A DNA stretch of 64,000 nt from Streptomyces sparsogenes (GTDB lineage: Bacteria > Actinomycetota > Actinomycetes > Streptomycetales > Streptomycetaceae). Each line of letters starts with the position of its first letter. Positions within the stretch are counted from its first letter, which is position 1. The stretch spans positions 1 through 64,000 of the forward strand of contig NZ_MAXF01000107.1 of the NCBI RefSeq assembly GCF_001704635.1, written 5' to 3'. The notes under the pieces are model-generated. The model saw nothing but the letters and a program-made list of their open reading frames with translations. It had not been told where the DNA came from and made no database searches. Both the position numbers and the translations under genes were made by a program. Positions 48,396-58,019 of the stretch are shown here, one piece after another.

Positions 48396-48713
48396 ATGGC
48401 AGCCCTGGGAGGAGCCGGTAAACGGCACGACAAGCGGCGCCGGGGACCGGTCCGGTGGATGCTCGCGCTCGCGCTCGGTGGCGTCTGGTGGTGGGCGGTG
48501 TTACGGCTGGCCGCCGCGCCGGAGCAGACCGGGCCCGTCGAGGGCGCCTTCACGGCCGGCGGCTGGGGATTGAGCCTGCTGCCGGTTCACTGCGGCCCCT
48601 CCCCGGGGCGGGCGGTGCGCCGCCTGTGGTCGGGGCCGGGGTCGCGGCCGGGGTCACCAGGGCATGGCGACGCCGCCGTTCGGGCGCAGGATCTGGCCGG
48701 TCGTGAACGATGA
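48396..48713 (+). CDS. Small TTA-containing membrane protein
   Basis: A 105-aa protein beginning at ATG 48396 with AAGGAGG ideally placed; longer open frames upstream lack a ribosome-binding site. A basic N-terminus (KRHDKRRRGPVRW) leads into one or two hydrophobic segments (about 25-40 and 53-65), with three tryptophans in a row (VWWWAV). Leucine 36 is a TTA codon, making it bldA-dependent if expressed. Its last 60 bases overlap the 3' end of the convergent SDR gene, and the C-terminal 30 residues look low-complexity, so the true protein may be conserved only in its first half. Unknown function. Confidence 0.6.
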   Translation: MAALGGAGKRHDKRRRGPVRWMLALALGGVWWWAVLRLAAAPEQTGPVEGAFTAGGWGLSLLPVHCGPSPGRAVRRLWSGPGSRPGSPGHGDAAVRAQDLAGRER

Positions 48714-49427
48714 GGCGTCGGACGCCAGGTGGAGCACCGTGTGTGCGACGTCCGCCGGCTCTCCCACCCGCCCCAGCGGAGCGCGCCGCGCCATCGGTTC
48801 TTCGGCCCGGCGCTGCTCCTCCTTACTGCCGCGCTCGGTCATCGGCGTGCGGATCCAGCCGGGGGCGACGGCGTTGACGCGGATGCCGTGGCGGCCCACC
48901 TCGGTGGCGAGGGTCTTGGTGAGCTGCACGACGGCGGCCTTCGCGACGCCGTAGCACAGCAGGCCGGGCGCCCCCGTGTCGATGGCGCCGGAGGCCATCG
49001 TGACGATGCTGCCTCCGCCGCCCTGCTCGATCATGGCGCGGGCTGCCTCCTGACAGCCGTACAGCACCCCTTTGAAGTTGACCGCGAGCACCCGGTCCAG
49101 GTCGGAGTCGGCCGTCTCCAGGACCGGGCTGCTGTGCATGATCCCCGCGATATTCGCCATGATGTCCAGCCGGCCTCCTACGCGGACGGCGGCCACGGCG
49201 GCGGCGACCTGGGCCCGGTCGGCGACATCGAGGGTGTGGGCGTGGGCGCTCCCCCGGGACTCGTTGATCCGCTCGGCCGTCCGGCGCGCCCCTGCCCCGT
49301 CCAGGTCCGCGCAGTGGACGGTCGCGCCGGCCTCGGCGAGCAGGAGGGCGCTGGCCCGGCCTATTCCGCCGGCCGCGCCGGTGACCAGGGCGGTGCGGCC
49401 GGTGAGGTCGTACGCGATGACGGTCAT
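48654..49427 (-). CDS. Short-chain dehydrogenase/reductase
   Basis: A 257-aa classical SDR. The NAD(P) motif TGAAGGIG is near residue 15, NIAG near 87, the catalytic YxxxK is in CYGVAKAA, and RVNAVAPGWIRTPM is the conserved loop. Asp-Leu-Asp after the second strand (CADLDG) suggests NAD(H) preference. The ATG at 49427 has a TACGGT six bases upstream, suggesting a leaderless mRNA; the open frame to 49463 is not needed. The substrate cannot be deduced. Its end overlaps the small membrane protein gene. Confidence 0.9.
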   Translation of the reverse strand: MTVIAYDLTGRTALVTGAAGGIGRASALLLAEAGATVHCADLDGAGARRTAERINESRGSAHAHTLDVADRAQVAAAVAAVRVGGRLDIMANIAGIMHSSPVLETADSDLDRVLAVNFKGVLYGCQEAARAMIEQGGGGSIVTMASGAIDTGAPGLLCYGVAKAAVVQLTKTLATEVGRHGIRVNAVAPGWIRTPMTERGSKEEQRRAEEPMARRAPLGRVGEPADVAHTVLHLASDASSFTTGQILRPNGGVAMPW

Positions 49428-49459
49428 GGCGCGACCGTACGACCTGATCTGACGGAGCG

Positions 49460-50272
49460 TCAATCAGTCGGGCCGACCGGGGAGGCCGGGTCCGGTTGAC
49501 AGGCCGGGCACCAGTAGGTGAGCCGCTCCTGGCCGGAGGGATCCAGGCCGTCGGTGCGCACCGGCGTCCCGCAGCGCAGACAGGGCTTGCCCGCCCGGCC
49601 GTAGACCCACAGCCGGCGGTCGGCTCGCGACTCGGCCGTGGTGATCCGCGCCGGACGGGCCTTGTTGGCCTCCAGCAGTCTCTTGGCGAGCGCCACCAGG
49701 CGCTGCGGGGACGGCACTTGGCCGGCGGGCAGCCAGGGGGAGACGCGCATCAGGAAACACAGCTCCGACTTGTACACATTGCCGATCCCCGCCAGGTTGC
49801 GCTGGTCCAGCAGCGCCTCGCCGACGGGGCGGGCGGGATCGGCGAGCAGCCGGCGCAGGGCCTCCTGAGGGTCCCAGTCGGGGCCGAGGAGATCGGGGCC
49901 CAGGTGTCCGACGACCCGGTCCTCGTCCGCGGTGCGGAGCAGGTCGAGGACGGGGAGGCGGTAGCCGACGGCCGTGTGGTCGGCGGTGGACAGGACGGCG
50001 CGGACCTGGTGGAGCGGGCCGCCGCGCCACCGCTCGCCGGGGTCGTAGACCCGCCACGCCCCGTCCATCCGCAGATGTGAGTGGAGGGTCAGGCCGCCCT
50101 CGATGCGGGTGAGGAGGTGCTTCCCGCGCGCGGTGACGTCCATGACCCGGCGCCCGGCGAGGTCGACCGTGGCCAGCCGGGGGACGCGCAGGTCGCAGCC
50201 GGTCAGCGGCCGGTCGGCCAGGGCCTGGTGCAGACGGCGGGCCGTCCGCCAGACGGTGTCTCCCTCGGGCAT
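49460..50272 (-). CDS. nei: Fpg/Nei-family DNA glycosylase (endonuclease VIII-like)
   Basis: A 270-aa base-excision enzyme that removes oxidised pyrimidines and cuts the strand. The N-terminus MPEGDTVWRTA gives the catalytic P2 and E3. The helix-two-turn-helix contains LAGIGNVYKSE, and the zinc finger is CLRC...CPAC near the C-terminus. The MPEGDT start points to the Nei rather than Fpg (MPELPE) branch. Its end is 33 bp from the SDR gene, and it is followed upstream by lhr in the same direction, a repair cluster. Confidence 0.93.
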   Translation of the reverse strand: MPEGDTVWRTARRLHQALADRPLTGCDLRVPRLATVDLAGRRVMDVTARGKHLLTRIEGGLTLHSHLRMDGAWRVYDPGERWRGGPLHQVRAVLSTADHTAVGYRLPVLDLLRTADEDRVVGHLGPDLLGPDWDPQEALRRLLADPARPVGEALLDQRNLAGIGNVYKSELCFLMRVSPWLPAGQVPSPQRLVALAKRLLEANKARPARITTAESRADRRLWVYGRAGKPCLRCGTPVRTDGLDPSGQERLTYWCPACQPDPASPVGPTD

Positions 50273-50345
50273 GGCTCCATGATGCCGCCCGGCGGCGCGG
50301 GGCGGGCCGGGGCCCGGGACGCCGGCCGCGTGGATCCCGGGGCGG

Positions 50346-53300
50346 TCAGGGGCGCAGGCGCAGGCCCCGGGGGGTGGGGTGGAAGCCGACGGCTTCCAGG
50401 GCGCGCCCGGTCGGGGAGGACAGCGCCGCCGCCCCGTTGACCCGCTCGACGGTCACCGTGCCCAGCGAGCCCGCCCGCGCGGCCTGGGCGAGCGCCTCGG
50501 CCGCCGCGTCGAGCCGGGCGTCGTCGTGCCAGGCGAGGAGCGTCTTGCCGCCGCGCTCCATGTAGAGGGTCAGCTCTCCATCGACGAGGACCACCAGGGA
50601 GCCCGCCTTCCGGCCCGGCCGGTGGGTCGCGTCCCCCGGCGGATCGGGCCAGGGGAGGGCCGCTCCGTACGCGTTGGCCGGGTCGGCGGCGGCGAGGAGG
50701 ACGGCGCGGCGGGCCGGGTCGCCGGTCTCGCGGGCCGTGGCCGCGGCGCGGAGCCGGTCGACCGCGCCGTCCATGGCGAACTGGGCGGCGCCGAGCCCTT
50801 CGACCACATAGCCGCGGCGGGCCTGGCCGTTGTCCTCGAAGGCGGACAGCACCCGGTAGGCGGCGGAGAATCCGCCCTCGACGCCCTCGGCGGCGACCGC
50901 GCCGCGGGTGACCACGCCATGGCGGTCCAGCAGCGTGCGCGCCAGGGCGTGGGCGCGGTGGGTGGGCTCGGGCTCGCGCTCGGGGAGCAGGGACCAGCGG
51001 CCCGCCACGGTGGGCGGTCCGTTCCGCGAGGCGGTGGGGCGGGCGGTCAGGCCGCCGTAACGGCCCCGGGGGACCGCGCGCCTGGCGCGGTGGGCGGTGG
51101 AGCCGGCCGTGCGGCCCGAGCCCATCAGGGCGCGCAGCGGGGCGAGGGTGTCGCCGGTCAGCCGGCCGGACCAGGCCAGGTCCCAGACGGCCTCCGCGAG
51201 CCGCGGGTCCTGCACGTCGTGTCCGGCGGCTCGGACCTGCTCGGCGATCTGGCGGAAGAACAGCCCGTAGCCGCCGGCCAGCGCGTCCAGCACCGCCTGG
51301 TGGAGGGGGCCGATCTCCAGCGGGTGCGGGGCGTGGAGCAGCAGCGGAGCGGACTCGGCGAGATGGAGGGTGACCCAGCCGTCCTTGCCGGGCAGGGCGC
51401 CCGCCCCGGCCCACACGACCTCCCCGCTCGCGGTGAGCTCGTCCAGCATGGTGGGGGTGTAGTCGCTGACCCGGGAGGGCAGGACCAGCTTCTCCAGGGC
51501 CGAGGCGGGCACCGGGGCGCCCTGGAGCTGCTCGACGGCGCGCACCAGGCCGTCGATCCCGCGCAGGCTGTGCGTGCCCAGGTGCTGCCAGCGGGGGAGG
51601 AAGGCGGCCAGCGCGGCCGGCGGGACGGGCTCCAGCTCATGGCGCAGCGCGGCCAGGGAGCGGCGGCGCAGCCGGCGCAGCACGGCGGAGTCGCACCACT
51701 CCTGGCCGGCCCCGGCGGGGGCGAACTCGCCCTGGACGATGCGGCCGCTCGCCGCGAGGCCGTGCAGCGCCCCCTCGGTGACCGCGGTGCCCAGGCCGAA
51801 GCGGGCCGCCGCCTGGGCGGAGGTGAAGGGGCCGTGGGTGCGGGCGAAGCGGGCCAGAAGATCGCCGAGCGGGTCCTTGACCGGCTCGGTGAACGCCTCG
51901 GGCACCCCCACGGGGAGCGCGGTGCCCAGCGCGTCCCGCAGCCGCCCCGCGTCCTCGACGGCCGCCCAGTGCTCCTGCCCGGCGATCCGGACGCGGATGG
52001 CGCGGCGGGCCGCCGCCAGCTCCGGCGCCCACGCGGCCTCGGCGCCGCGCTCGGACAGCTCGGCGTCGGTGAGCGGGCCGAGGACGCGCAGCAGGTCGGC
52101 GACGCCCTCGACGTCCTTGATCCGCCGGTCGTCGGTGAGCCACTGCAGCTCGCGCTCCAGCTCGGCCAGCACATCCGCGTCGAGCAGCTCCCGCAGCTCG
52201 GCCTGGCCGAGGAGCTCCGCCAGCAGCCGGGAGTCCAGGGAGAGCGCCGCGGCCCGGCGCTCGGCCAGCGGCGAGTCGCCCTCGTACAGGAACTGCGCCA
52301 CATAGCCGAAGAGCAGCGAGCGGGCGAACGGGGAGGGCTCGGGGGTGGTCACCTCCACCAGCCGGACCCGGCGGGACTCGATGTCGCCCATCAGCTCGGT
52401 CAGGCCCGGTACGTCGAAGACGTCCTGCAGACATTCGCGGACGGCTTCGAGCACGATCGGGAACGAACCGAACTCGCTCGCCACCTGGAGGAGCTGCGCG
52501 GCCCGCTGGCGCTGCTGCCACAGGGGGGTGCGCTTGCCCGGGTCGCGGCGGGGCAGCAGCAGGGCGCGGGCGGCGCACTCGCGGAAGCGGGAGGCGAACA
52601 GCGCCGAGCCGCCGACCTGGTCGGTGACGATCTGGCCGACCTCGTCCTTGTCGAAGGCGACATCGGCCGCCCCGACGGGGGACTGCTCGGCGTCGTACTC
52701 CCGCCCGGGGGCCATCGGGTCGCCGTCCAGCAGGTCCAGGCCCATCAGGTCCGCGTCGGGCAGACGGAGCACGATGCCGTCGTCCGCGTGCATCGCCTGC
52801 GCGTCGAGACCGAACCGCTCGGCCAGGCGCGCGCCCAGTGCCAGCGCCCAGGGCGCGTGGACCTGCGCGCCGAAGGGGGAGTGGATGACGACGCGCCAGT
52901 CGCCCAGCTCGTCCCGGAAGCGCTCCACGACGATCGTGCGGTCGTCCGGCACATGGCCGCAGGCGCGGCGCTGCTCGTCCAGATACGCCAGCACATTGTC
53001 CGCGGCCCAGGTGTCGAGCCCCGCGGCCAGCAGCCGCTCCCGGGCCGCCTCCGGGGCCAGGCCGCCGACCTCGCGGAGGAACGCGCCCAGCGCGCGGCCC
53101 AGCTCCAGCGGGCGGCCCAGCTGATCGCCCTTCCAGAACGGGAGGCGCCCGGGGACGCCGGGGGCCGGGGTGACCACGACCCGGTCGCGGGTGATGTCCT
53201 CGATCCGCCACGAGGTGGTGCCGAGGGTGAACACATCGCCCACCCGCGACTCGTAGACCATCTCCTCGTCGAGCTCGCCGACCCGGCCCCCGCCCTTCTT

Positions 53301-54953
53301 GGGGTCCGAGCCCGCCAGGAAGACCCCGAACAGGCCGCGGTCGGGGATCGTGCCGCCCGAGGTGACGGCCAGCCGCTGCGCCCCCGGGCGCCCGGTGACG
53401 GTGCCCGCCACCCGGTCCCACACCAGGCGCGGCCGCAGCTCGGCGAAGGCGTCGGAGGGATAGCGGCCCGCGAGCATGTCGAGGACCGAGGTGAAGGCGG
53501 ACTCCGGGAGCGCGGCGAAGGGCGCGGCCCGGCGCACCAGGGCCAGCAGCTCGTCCACGTCCCAGGTGTCCACGGCCACCATGGCGACCAGCTGCTGGGC
53601 CAGCACGTCCAGCGGGTTGGCGGGCACCCGCAGCGACTCGATGGCCCCCTCGCGCATCCGCTCGGTGACCACGGCCGCCTGCACCAGGTCGCCGCGGTAC
53701 TTCGGGAAGACCACACCGGTGGAGACCGCCCCCACCTGATGGCCGGCGCGGCCAACCCGCTGCAGCCCGGAGGCCACCGACGGCGGCGACTCGACCTGGA
53801 CGACGAGGTCGACCGCGCCCATGTCGATGCCCAGCTCCAGGCTGGAGGTGGCCACCACGGCAGGCAGCCGGCCCGCCTTCAGGTCCTCCTCCACCAGCGC
53901 CCGCTGCTCCTTGGACACCGAGCCGTGGTGCGCGCGGGCCAGCAGGGCGGGCGCCCCCTTGGCGGCCCCCGACTCGGCCATCAGCTCGGCGGGGGAGTGG
54001 TCCTCGGGCAGCGCCTCGCCCGTGGCCCGCTCGTACGCGATCTCGTTGAGCCGGTTGCACAGGCGCTCGGCGAGGCGGCGGGAGTTGGCGAAGACGATGG
54101 TCGAGCGGTGGGCCTGCACCAGATCGGCGATCCGCTCCTCCACATGGGGCCAGATCGACGGCTTCTCGCCCGTGTCCCCGTCCTGGACGGGCGAGCCGCC
54201 CAGCTCGCCCAGGTCCTCGACCGGGACCACCACCGACAGGTCGAACTCCTTGCCCGAGGGCGGCTGGACGATCTCCACCCTGCGCCGCGGCGAGAGGAAC
54301 CGCGCCACCTCGTCCACCGGCCGCACCGTGGCCGACAGCCCGATCCGCCGGGCCGGGTGGGCCAGCAGCTCGTCGAGCCGCTCCAGGGAGAGCGCGAGAT
54401 GCGCCCCGCGCTTGGTCCCGGCGACGGCGTGCACCTCGTCCAGGATCACCGTCTCCACGCCGCGCAGCGCCTCCCGCGCGGACGAGGTGAGCATCAGGAA
54501 CAGCGACTCGGGGGTGGTGATGAGGATGTCCGGCGGCCGGCTGACCAGCGCGCGGCGCTCGGCCGCCGGGGTGTCGCCGGAGCGCACGCCCACCCGGATC
54601 TCGGGCTCGGGCAGGCCGAGCCGGACGGACTCCTGGCGGATGCCGGTGAGCGGGCTGCGGAGGTTGCGCTCGACATCCACCGCCAGGGCCTTGAGCGGCG
54701 AGACGTACAGCACCCGGCAGCGCTTCCGGGTCTCGGCCGGCGGGGGCGTGCCGGCCAGCCGGTCGAGGGCGGCGAGAAAGGCCGCCAGGGTCTTGCCCGA
54801 GCCCGTCGGGGCCACGACCAGCACGTCCGAGCCCTCGCCGATCGCCCGCCAGGCGCCCTCCTGGGCGGCCGTGGGCGCGGTGAAGGCGCCCGTGAACCAT
54901 CCGCGGGTCGCGGGGGAGAAACCGTCGAGTGCTGGGCCTGCCATGTCCTCCAT
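50346..54953 (-). CDS. lhr: Large helicase-related protein Lhr (ATP-dependent 3'-5' DNA helicase)
   Basis: A protein of about 1535 aa. The Lhr-core occupies the first 880 or so residues: SF2 motifs VVAPTGSGKTLAAF (near 45), DEVH, LSATVRP and RVGRAGHQVG, then winged-helix and DUF-type modules. A long C-terminal part with repeated winged-helix domains (about 1000-1530) marks the bacterial full-length form, which in mycobacteria is a DNA-damage-induced translocase/helicase. I chose ATG 54953 (MEDMAGP). The ATG at 54944 is equally possible, and upstream starts lack a ribosome-binding site. It is divergent from the araC-type gene. Confidence 0.94.
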   Translation of the reverse strand: MEDMAGPALDGFSPATRGWFTGAFTAPTAAQEGAWRAIGEGSDVLVVAPTGSGKTLAAFLAALDRLAGTPPPAETRKRCRVLYVSPLKALAVDVERNLRSPLTGIRQESVRLGLPEPEIRVGVRSGDTPAAERRALVSRPPDILITTPESLFLMLTSSAREALRGVETVILDEVHAVAGTKRGAHLALSLERLDELLAHPARRIGLSATVRPVDEVARFLSPRRRVEIVQPPSGKEFDLSVVVPVEDLGELGGSPVQDGDTGEKPSIWPHVEERIADLVQAHRSTIVFANSRRLAERLCNRLNEIAYERATGEALPEDHSPAELMAESGAAKGAPALLARAHHGSVSKEQRALVEEDLKAGRLPAVVATSSLELGIDMGAVDLVVQVESPPSVASGLQRVGRAGHQVGAVSTGVVFPKYRGDLVQAAVVTERMREGAIESLRVPANPLDVLAQQLVAMVAVDTWDVDELLALVRRAAPFAALPESAFTSVLDMLAGRYPSDAFAELRPRLVWDRVAGTVTGRPGAQRLAVTSGGTIPDRGLFGVFLAGSDPKKGGGRVGELDEEMVYESRVGDVFTLGTTSWRIEDITRDRVVVTPAPGVPGRLPFWKGDQLGRPLELGRALGAFLREVGGLAPEAARERLLAAGLDTWAADNVLAYLDEQRRACGHVPDDRTIVVERFRDELGDWRVVIHSPFGAQVHAPWALALGARLAERFGLDAQAMHADDGIVLRLPDADLMGLDLLDGDPMAPGREYDAEQSPVGAADVAFDKDEVGQIVTDQVGGSALFASRFRECAARALLLPRRDPGKRTPLWQQRQRAAQLLQVASEFGSFPIVLEAVRECLQDVFDVPGLTELMGDIESRRVRLVEVTTPEPSPFARSLLFGYVAQFLYEGDSPLAERRAAALSLDSRLLAELLGQAELRELLDADVLAELERELQWLTDDRRIKDVEGVADLLRVLGPLTDAELSERGAEAAWAPELAAARRAIRVRIAGQEHWAAVEDAGRLRDALGTALPVGVPEAFTEPVKDPLGDLLARFARTHGPFTSAQAAARFGLGTAVTEGALHGLAASGRIVQGEFAPAGAGQEWCDSAVLRRLRRRSLAALRHELEPVPPAALAAFLPRWQHLGTHSLRGIDGLVRAVEQLQGAPVPASALEKLVLPSRVSDYTPTMLDELTASGEVVWAGAGALPGKDGWVTLHLAESAPLLLHAPHPLEIGPLHQAVLDALAGGYGLFFRQIAEQVRAAGHDVQDPRLAEAVWDLAWSGRLTGDTLAPLRALMGSGRTAGSTAHRARRAVPRGRYGGLTARPTASRNGPPTVAGRWSLLPEREPEPTHRAHALARTLLDRHGVVTRGAVAAEGVEGGFSAAYRVLSAFEDNGQARRGYVVEGLGAAQFAMDGAVDRLRAAATARETGDPARRAVLLAAADPANAYGAALPWPDPPGDATHRPGRKAGSLVVLVDGELTLYMERGGKTLLAWHDDARLDAAAEALAQAARAGSLGTVTVERVNGAAALSSPTGRALEAVGFHPTPRGLRLRP

Positions 54954-55023
54954 CGTGCACCGGGCCACTGACAACGGGCGGACCCGCAGGTCAGGGCCCC
55001 GGGGAGCGGCGCACAATGACCCC

Positions 55024-55887
55024 ATGGACACCAAACGGCGGTCGGCGGAGTGGGCACGGCACTGGCGCTGGACCGCGCTGCCGGGCCTCGACCTGCTGCG
55101 GGCCCGCTACGTGGACCACAGCTTCCCCCTGCACTCGCACGACGGGTACGTCTTCGGCGCGGTCACCCGCGGGGTGGAGGAGGTCGGGCTGCCGGGCGGC
55201 ACCGAGCGGGCCGGCCCCGGCACCGTCGTCATGATCAACCCCGAGGTGCCGCACACCGCGCGCGCCGGGGCCCCGGAGGGCTGGGCCTACGCCACGCTCT
55301 ACCCCTCCCTGTCGGTGATCGCCGAGATCGCGGCCGAGACCACCACGGTCCGCGGCACCGTCGGGTTCCGCGAGGTCCTGGTCGAGGACGCGCACGCCGC
55401 ACACCTCATCAGCGAGGTCCACCGGGCGGCCGAGGAGGGCAACGCGCTCGCCGCCGACGGCCTGCTGCGCGTCGCCGTCGCCCGGCTGCTGCGGCGCCAC
55501 GGCGGCCCGCTCCCCGCACGCCCGGCGCGCACCGCGGGCGCGCGGGTGGCGGTACGCGCCCGCGAGATCCTCGACGCGCGGATGGCGGACCCGCCCACCC
55601 TGGAGGCCCTGGCGGCCGAGCTCGGTACGGGCCCCTTCGCCCTGCTGCGCGCCTTCCGTGCCGCCTACGGCATGCCGCCGTACACCTGGCTCACCGACGC
55701 GCGGGTGCGCCGGGCGCGCCGCCTGCTCGAGGGCGGGGCCGCCCCGGCCGAGGCCGCCGTCGCCGTCGGCTTCACCGATCAGCCCCATCTGAACCGCCAC
55801 TTCACCCGGATCGTCGGAGTGCCACCGGGCGCCTACCGGCGCGAGCGTGCAAGAACGTACAAGACCGGATCCGGTCCGGTCTCCTAG
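55024..55887 (+). CDS. AraC-family transcriptional regulator
   Basis: A 287-aa regulator. Residues about 10-100 form a cupin-type ligand domain (HSFPLHSHDGYVFGAVTRG, then INPEVPHTARAG). The C-terminal 95 residues carry two helix-turn-helices (LEALAAELGTGPFALLRAFR and AAVAVGFTDQPHLNRHFTR). It precedes azlC-azlD and probably controls this exporter in response to an amino acid. CACAAT six bases before the ATG suggests a leaderless transcript. Its stop codon lies inside the presumed -10 of azlC. Confidence 0.93.
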   Translation: MDTKRRSAEWARHWRWTALPGLDLLRARYVDHSFPLHSHDGYVFGAVTRGVEEVGLPGGTERAGPGTVVMINPEVPHTARAGAPEGWAYATLYPSLSVIAEIAAETTTVRGTVGFREVLVEDAHAAHLISEVHRAAEEGNALAADGLLRVAVARLLRRHGGPLPARPARTAGARVAVRAREILDARMADPPTLEALAAELGTGPFALLRAFRAAYGMPPYTWLTDARVRRARRLLEGGAAPAEAAVAVGFTDQPHLNRHFTRIVGVPPGAYRRERARTYKTGSGPVS

Positions 55888-55897
55888 CGTGCGGAGT

Positions 55898-56699
55898 GTG
55901 GCAGAACAGATCGACATACGTACCGGCTCCGGGGCCGGTCCCGGAGCCGACCGCGGTTCCGGAGACGAGCCCGGAACCGAGCCCGTGACCGGCTCCCCGC
56001 CCGGAGCGCCCAAGGCGAGCACGGCCGTGGTCCGCGACGCGCTGGGCGTCGGGGTCGCGGTCGGGCTCTCCGGCTTCGCCTTCGGGGTGACGTCGGCGGG
56101 CGCGGGCCTCAGCGTCCCGCAGACCTGCGCGCTCAGCCTCCTCGTCTTCACCGGCGCCTCGCAGTTCGCCCTCGTGGGCGCGCTGGCGGCGGGCGGCAAT
56201 CCGCTCACCGCCGCCGCGGGGGCGTTCTTCCTGGGCGTGCGCAACGCCTTCTACGGGCTGCGGCTGTCCGGCCTCCTCGCGCTGCCCCGTTCGGTGCGGC
56301 CCCTGGCCGCCCAGTGGGTCATCGACGAGACCTCCGCCGTCGCCCTGGCGCAGCCGGACCGGCGGAGCGCGCGGCTCGGCTTCACCGTCACCGGCCTGAG
56401 CCTGTACGTCCTGTGGAACCTCACCACGCTGATCGGCGCCCTCGGCGCGTCCGCGCTCGGCGACACCGCCGCCTGGGGGCTGGACGCCGCCGGCCCGGCG
56501 GTCTTCCTCGCCCTGCTGGCCCCTCCGCGGCACGGTCGAGCGGGCCGCGGCCGGCCTCGGGGCCCTGCTCGTCCTCGGCTGCCTGCCGGCGCTGCCCGCC
56601 GGCGTACCGGTCCTGGTGGCGGCGCTCGCCGCGCCCGCCGTGCTGGCCGCGCACGGCCTGCGCGCCCGGCGCGCGACCGGGGAGGGGAGGGACCGTTGA
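55898..56699 (+). pseudogene. azlC: azlC, branched-chain amino acid exporter large subunit, frameshifted
   Basis: The first 208 or so residues match AzlC (GVTSAGAGLSVPQTCALSLL, TGASQFALVG, GVRNAFYGL, WVIDETSAVAL), with multiple membrane segments. At a CCCC run (56520-56523) the frame is lost. One base fewer restores a continuous membrane sequence (LRGTVERAAAGLGALLVLG) ending at TGA 56697-56699, which overlaps the azlD TTG start exactly as in intact azlCD pairs. Without correction the frame runs through unlikely R/G-rich sequence into azlD. It is either a sequencing indel or a real inactivating mutation. The gene starts at GTG 55898, seven bases after TAGCGT. Confidence 0.8.
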
Positions 56700-56998
56700 G
56701 CACCTGGATCGCCATCGGTGTCACCGCGGCCGGGTGCTACCTGGTCAAACTGCTGGGCCTGTCGGTGCCCGCCGGCGCGCTCGAGCGCCCGCTCGTCCGG
56801 CGCCTGGCCGCGCTGCTCCCCGTCGCGCTGCTGGCCGCCCTCACCGCCCAGCAGACCTTCGGCGACGGCGGGCACCTGGTCCTCGACGCGCGGGCCGCCG
56901 GGCTCGGCGCGGCCGTGATCGCCCTGGTGGCGCGCGCTCCCTTCCTGGTGGTGGTCGCCGTCGCGGTGGCCGTCACCGCGGGCGTACGGGCGCTGTAG
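56696..56998 (+). CDS. azlD: AzlD-family branched-chain amino acid exporter small subunit
   Basis: A 100-aa membrane protein with three to four hydrophobic segments (STWIAIGVTAAGCYLVKLLG onward), the typical small partner of AzlC. The TTG at 56696 overlaps the restored azlC stop (TTGA) and has GGAGGG upstream. Together AzlCD export branched-chain amino acids and analogues such as azaleucine. Function may be lost if azlC is truly broken. Confidence 0.85.
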   Translation: MSTWIAIGVTAAGCYLVKLLGLSVPAGALERPLVRRLAALLPVALLAALTAQQTFGDGGHLVLDARAAGLGAAVIALVARAPFLVVVAVAVAVTAGVRAL

Positions 56999-57010
56999 CC
57001 GCGGGCCCCC

Positions 57011-57940
57011 TCACAGGGCGCGGCCGTACGCGCGCAGCGTCAGCAGGGCCTCGATGGTCACGATCGGCCGCGACTCCAGGGCCGCCCCGGGCGCCCGGGT
57101 GCTCCGGCGGAGGGGCCAGCCGCCGTCCTCGCACTGGGAGTCCGCGAGGAAGTCGAGCGACCGCTCCACTTCGGTGTCGGTGAACCATGCGCGGGCGGGG
57201 GAGCCGGGAGTGGGCGCCACCTCGTGGACGAAGATCCGCCGGTCCGGGGGGTGGCCGTGCGGAGGCGGGGTGGCCCGGGCGGCTTCGGGGTCCAGCGCCA
57301 CCAGCCCCTGCTTGCGCACCCGCCGGCCGAGCCGCTCCGCCGCCGCCAGCGCCCGGGGGCGGTCCGGCGCGCCGTCGAGGAAGGCGACGGCCGCCAGGAC
57401 CTCCTCCGCACGGGGCGCCGCGCGCTCCTCCAGCGCCGCGACCGCCGCCCAGCAGAAGTCGGTGGCCCGGAACAGCCAGGCATGCCAGACGTCGTTGCGG
57501 TGCAGCAGCCCCACCACCGGGCCGGTGGTGAGCAGGTCCCCGGCCGGGCCGTCCGCCACCGGGCCCCCGAAGGCCGCCGGGCTGCCCGGCGGCGCGGGGC
57601 GGTGCGCCGGGAGCGCGCCGTCCGGGGTGGTGATCTCCGTCAGATAGCGGCACAGGCCCTCCGCGCGCCGCCCCCCGCAGCGGCCGATCCCGTCCAGGAC
57701 GCGCAGCGCGTGCGCGGCGTGCTGCGGCCGGCTGTGCGGGCCCCGCAGGTCCGGCTCCAGGGCGTGGCCGTAGCCCCCGTCGTCCCCCAGGTACGCGGTC
57801 AGCGCGGTCTCGACCGGGTCGGCGCCCCCGCCCAGGAAGTGGTACGCGAATCTGCGCTGCTCGAGCACCCGGGCGGTCAGCCATACGAACTGCTCGGCGC
57901 GGGCCAGCGGGGAGGAGGGGGCTGCTGCGGATCGGTCCAT
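57011..57940 (-). CDS. Prenyltransferase/squalene-cyclase-fold-like protein
   Basis: A 309-aa soluble protein. GGYGHALEPDLRGPHSRPQH near residue 60 and CEDGGWPLRR near 275 are QW-like motifs of alpha/alpha-barrel proteins such as terpene cyclases and protein prenyltransferases. Catalytic DxDD-type motifs were not seen, so enzymatic activity is uncertain. ATG 57940 (MDRSAAAPSS) begins the conserved part; the frame is open to 58021. Convergent with azlD and divergent from the DUF3046 gene. Confidence 0.78.
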   Translation of the reverse strand: MDRSAAAPSSPLARAEQFVWLTARVLEQRRFAYHFLGGGADPVETALTAYLGDDGGYGHALEPDLRGPHSRPQHAAHALRVLDGIGRCGGRRAEGLCRYLTEITTPDGALPAHRPAPPGSPAAFGGPVADGPAGDLLTTGPVVGLLHRNDVWHAWLFRATDFCWAAVAALEERAAPRAEEVLAAVAFLDGAPDRPRALAAAERLGRRVRKQGLVALDPEAARATPPPHGHPPDRRIFVHEVAPTPGSPARAWFTDTEVERSLDFLADSQCEDGGWPLRRSTRAPGAALESRPIVTIEALLTLRAYGRAL

Positions 57941-58019
57941 GGGCCGACCGTAGGCCGGAAAGCGCTGTCGCACGGCGGCTCGCGCCGGAGTGCACCCCCA
58001 GGAGCGCGATACTGGGCGC

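Noticed and set aside
50379..54971. Plus-strand open frame opposite lhr
   Set aside because: Antisense shadow; the helicase motifs are all on the minus strand.
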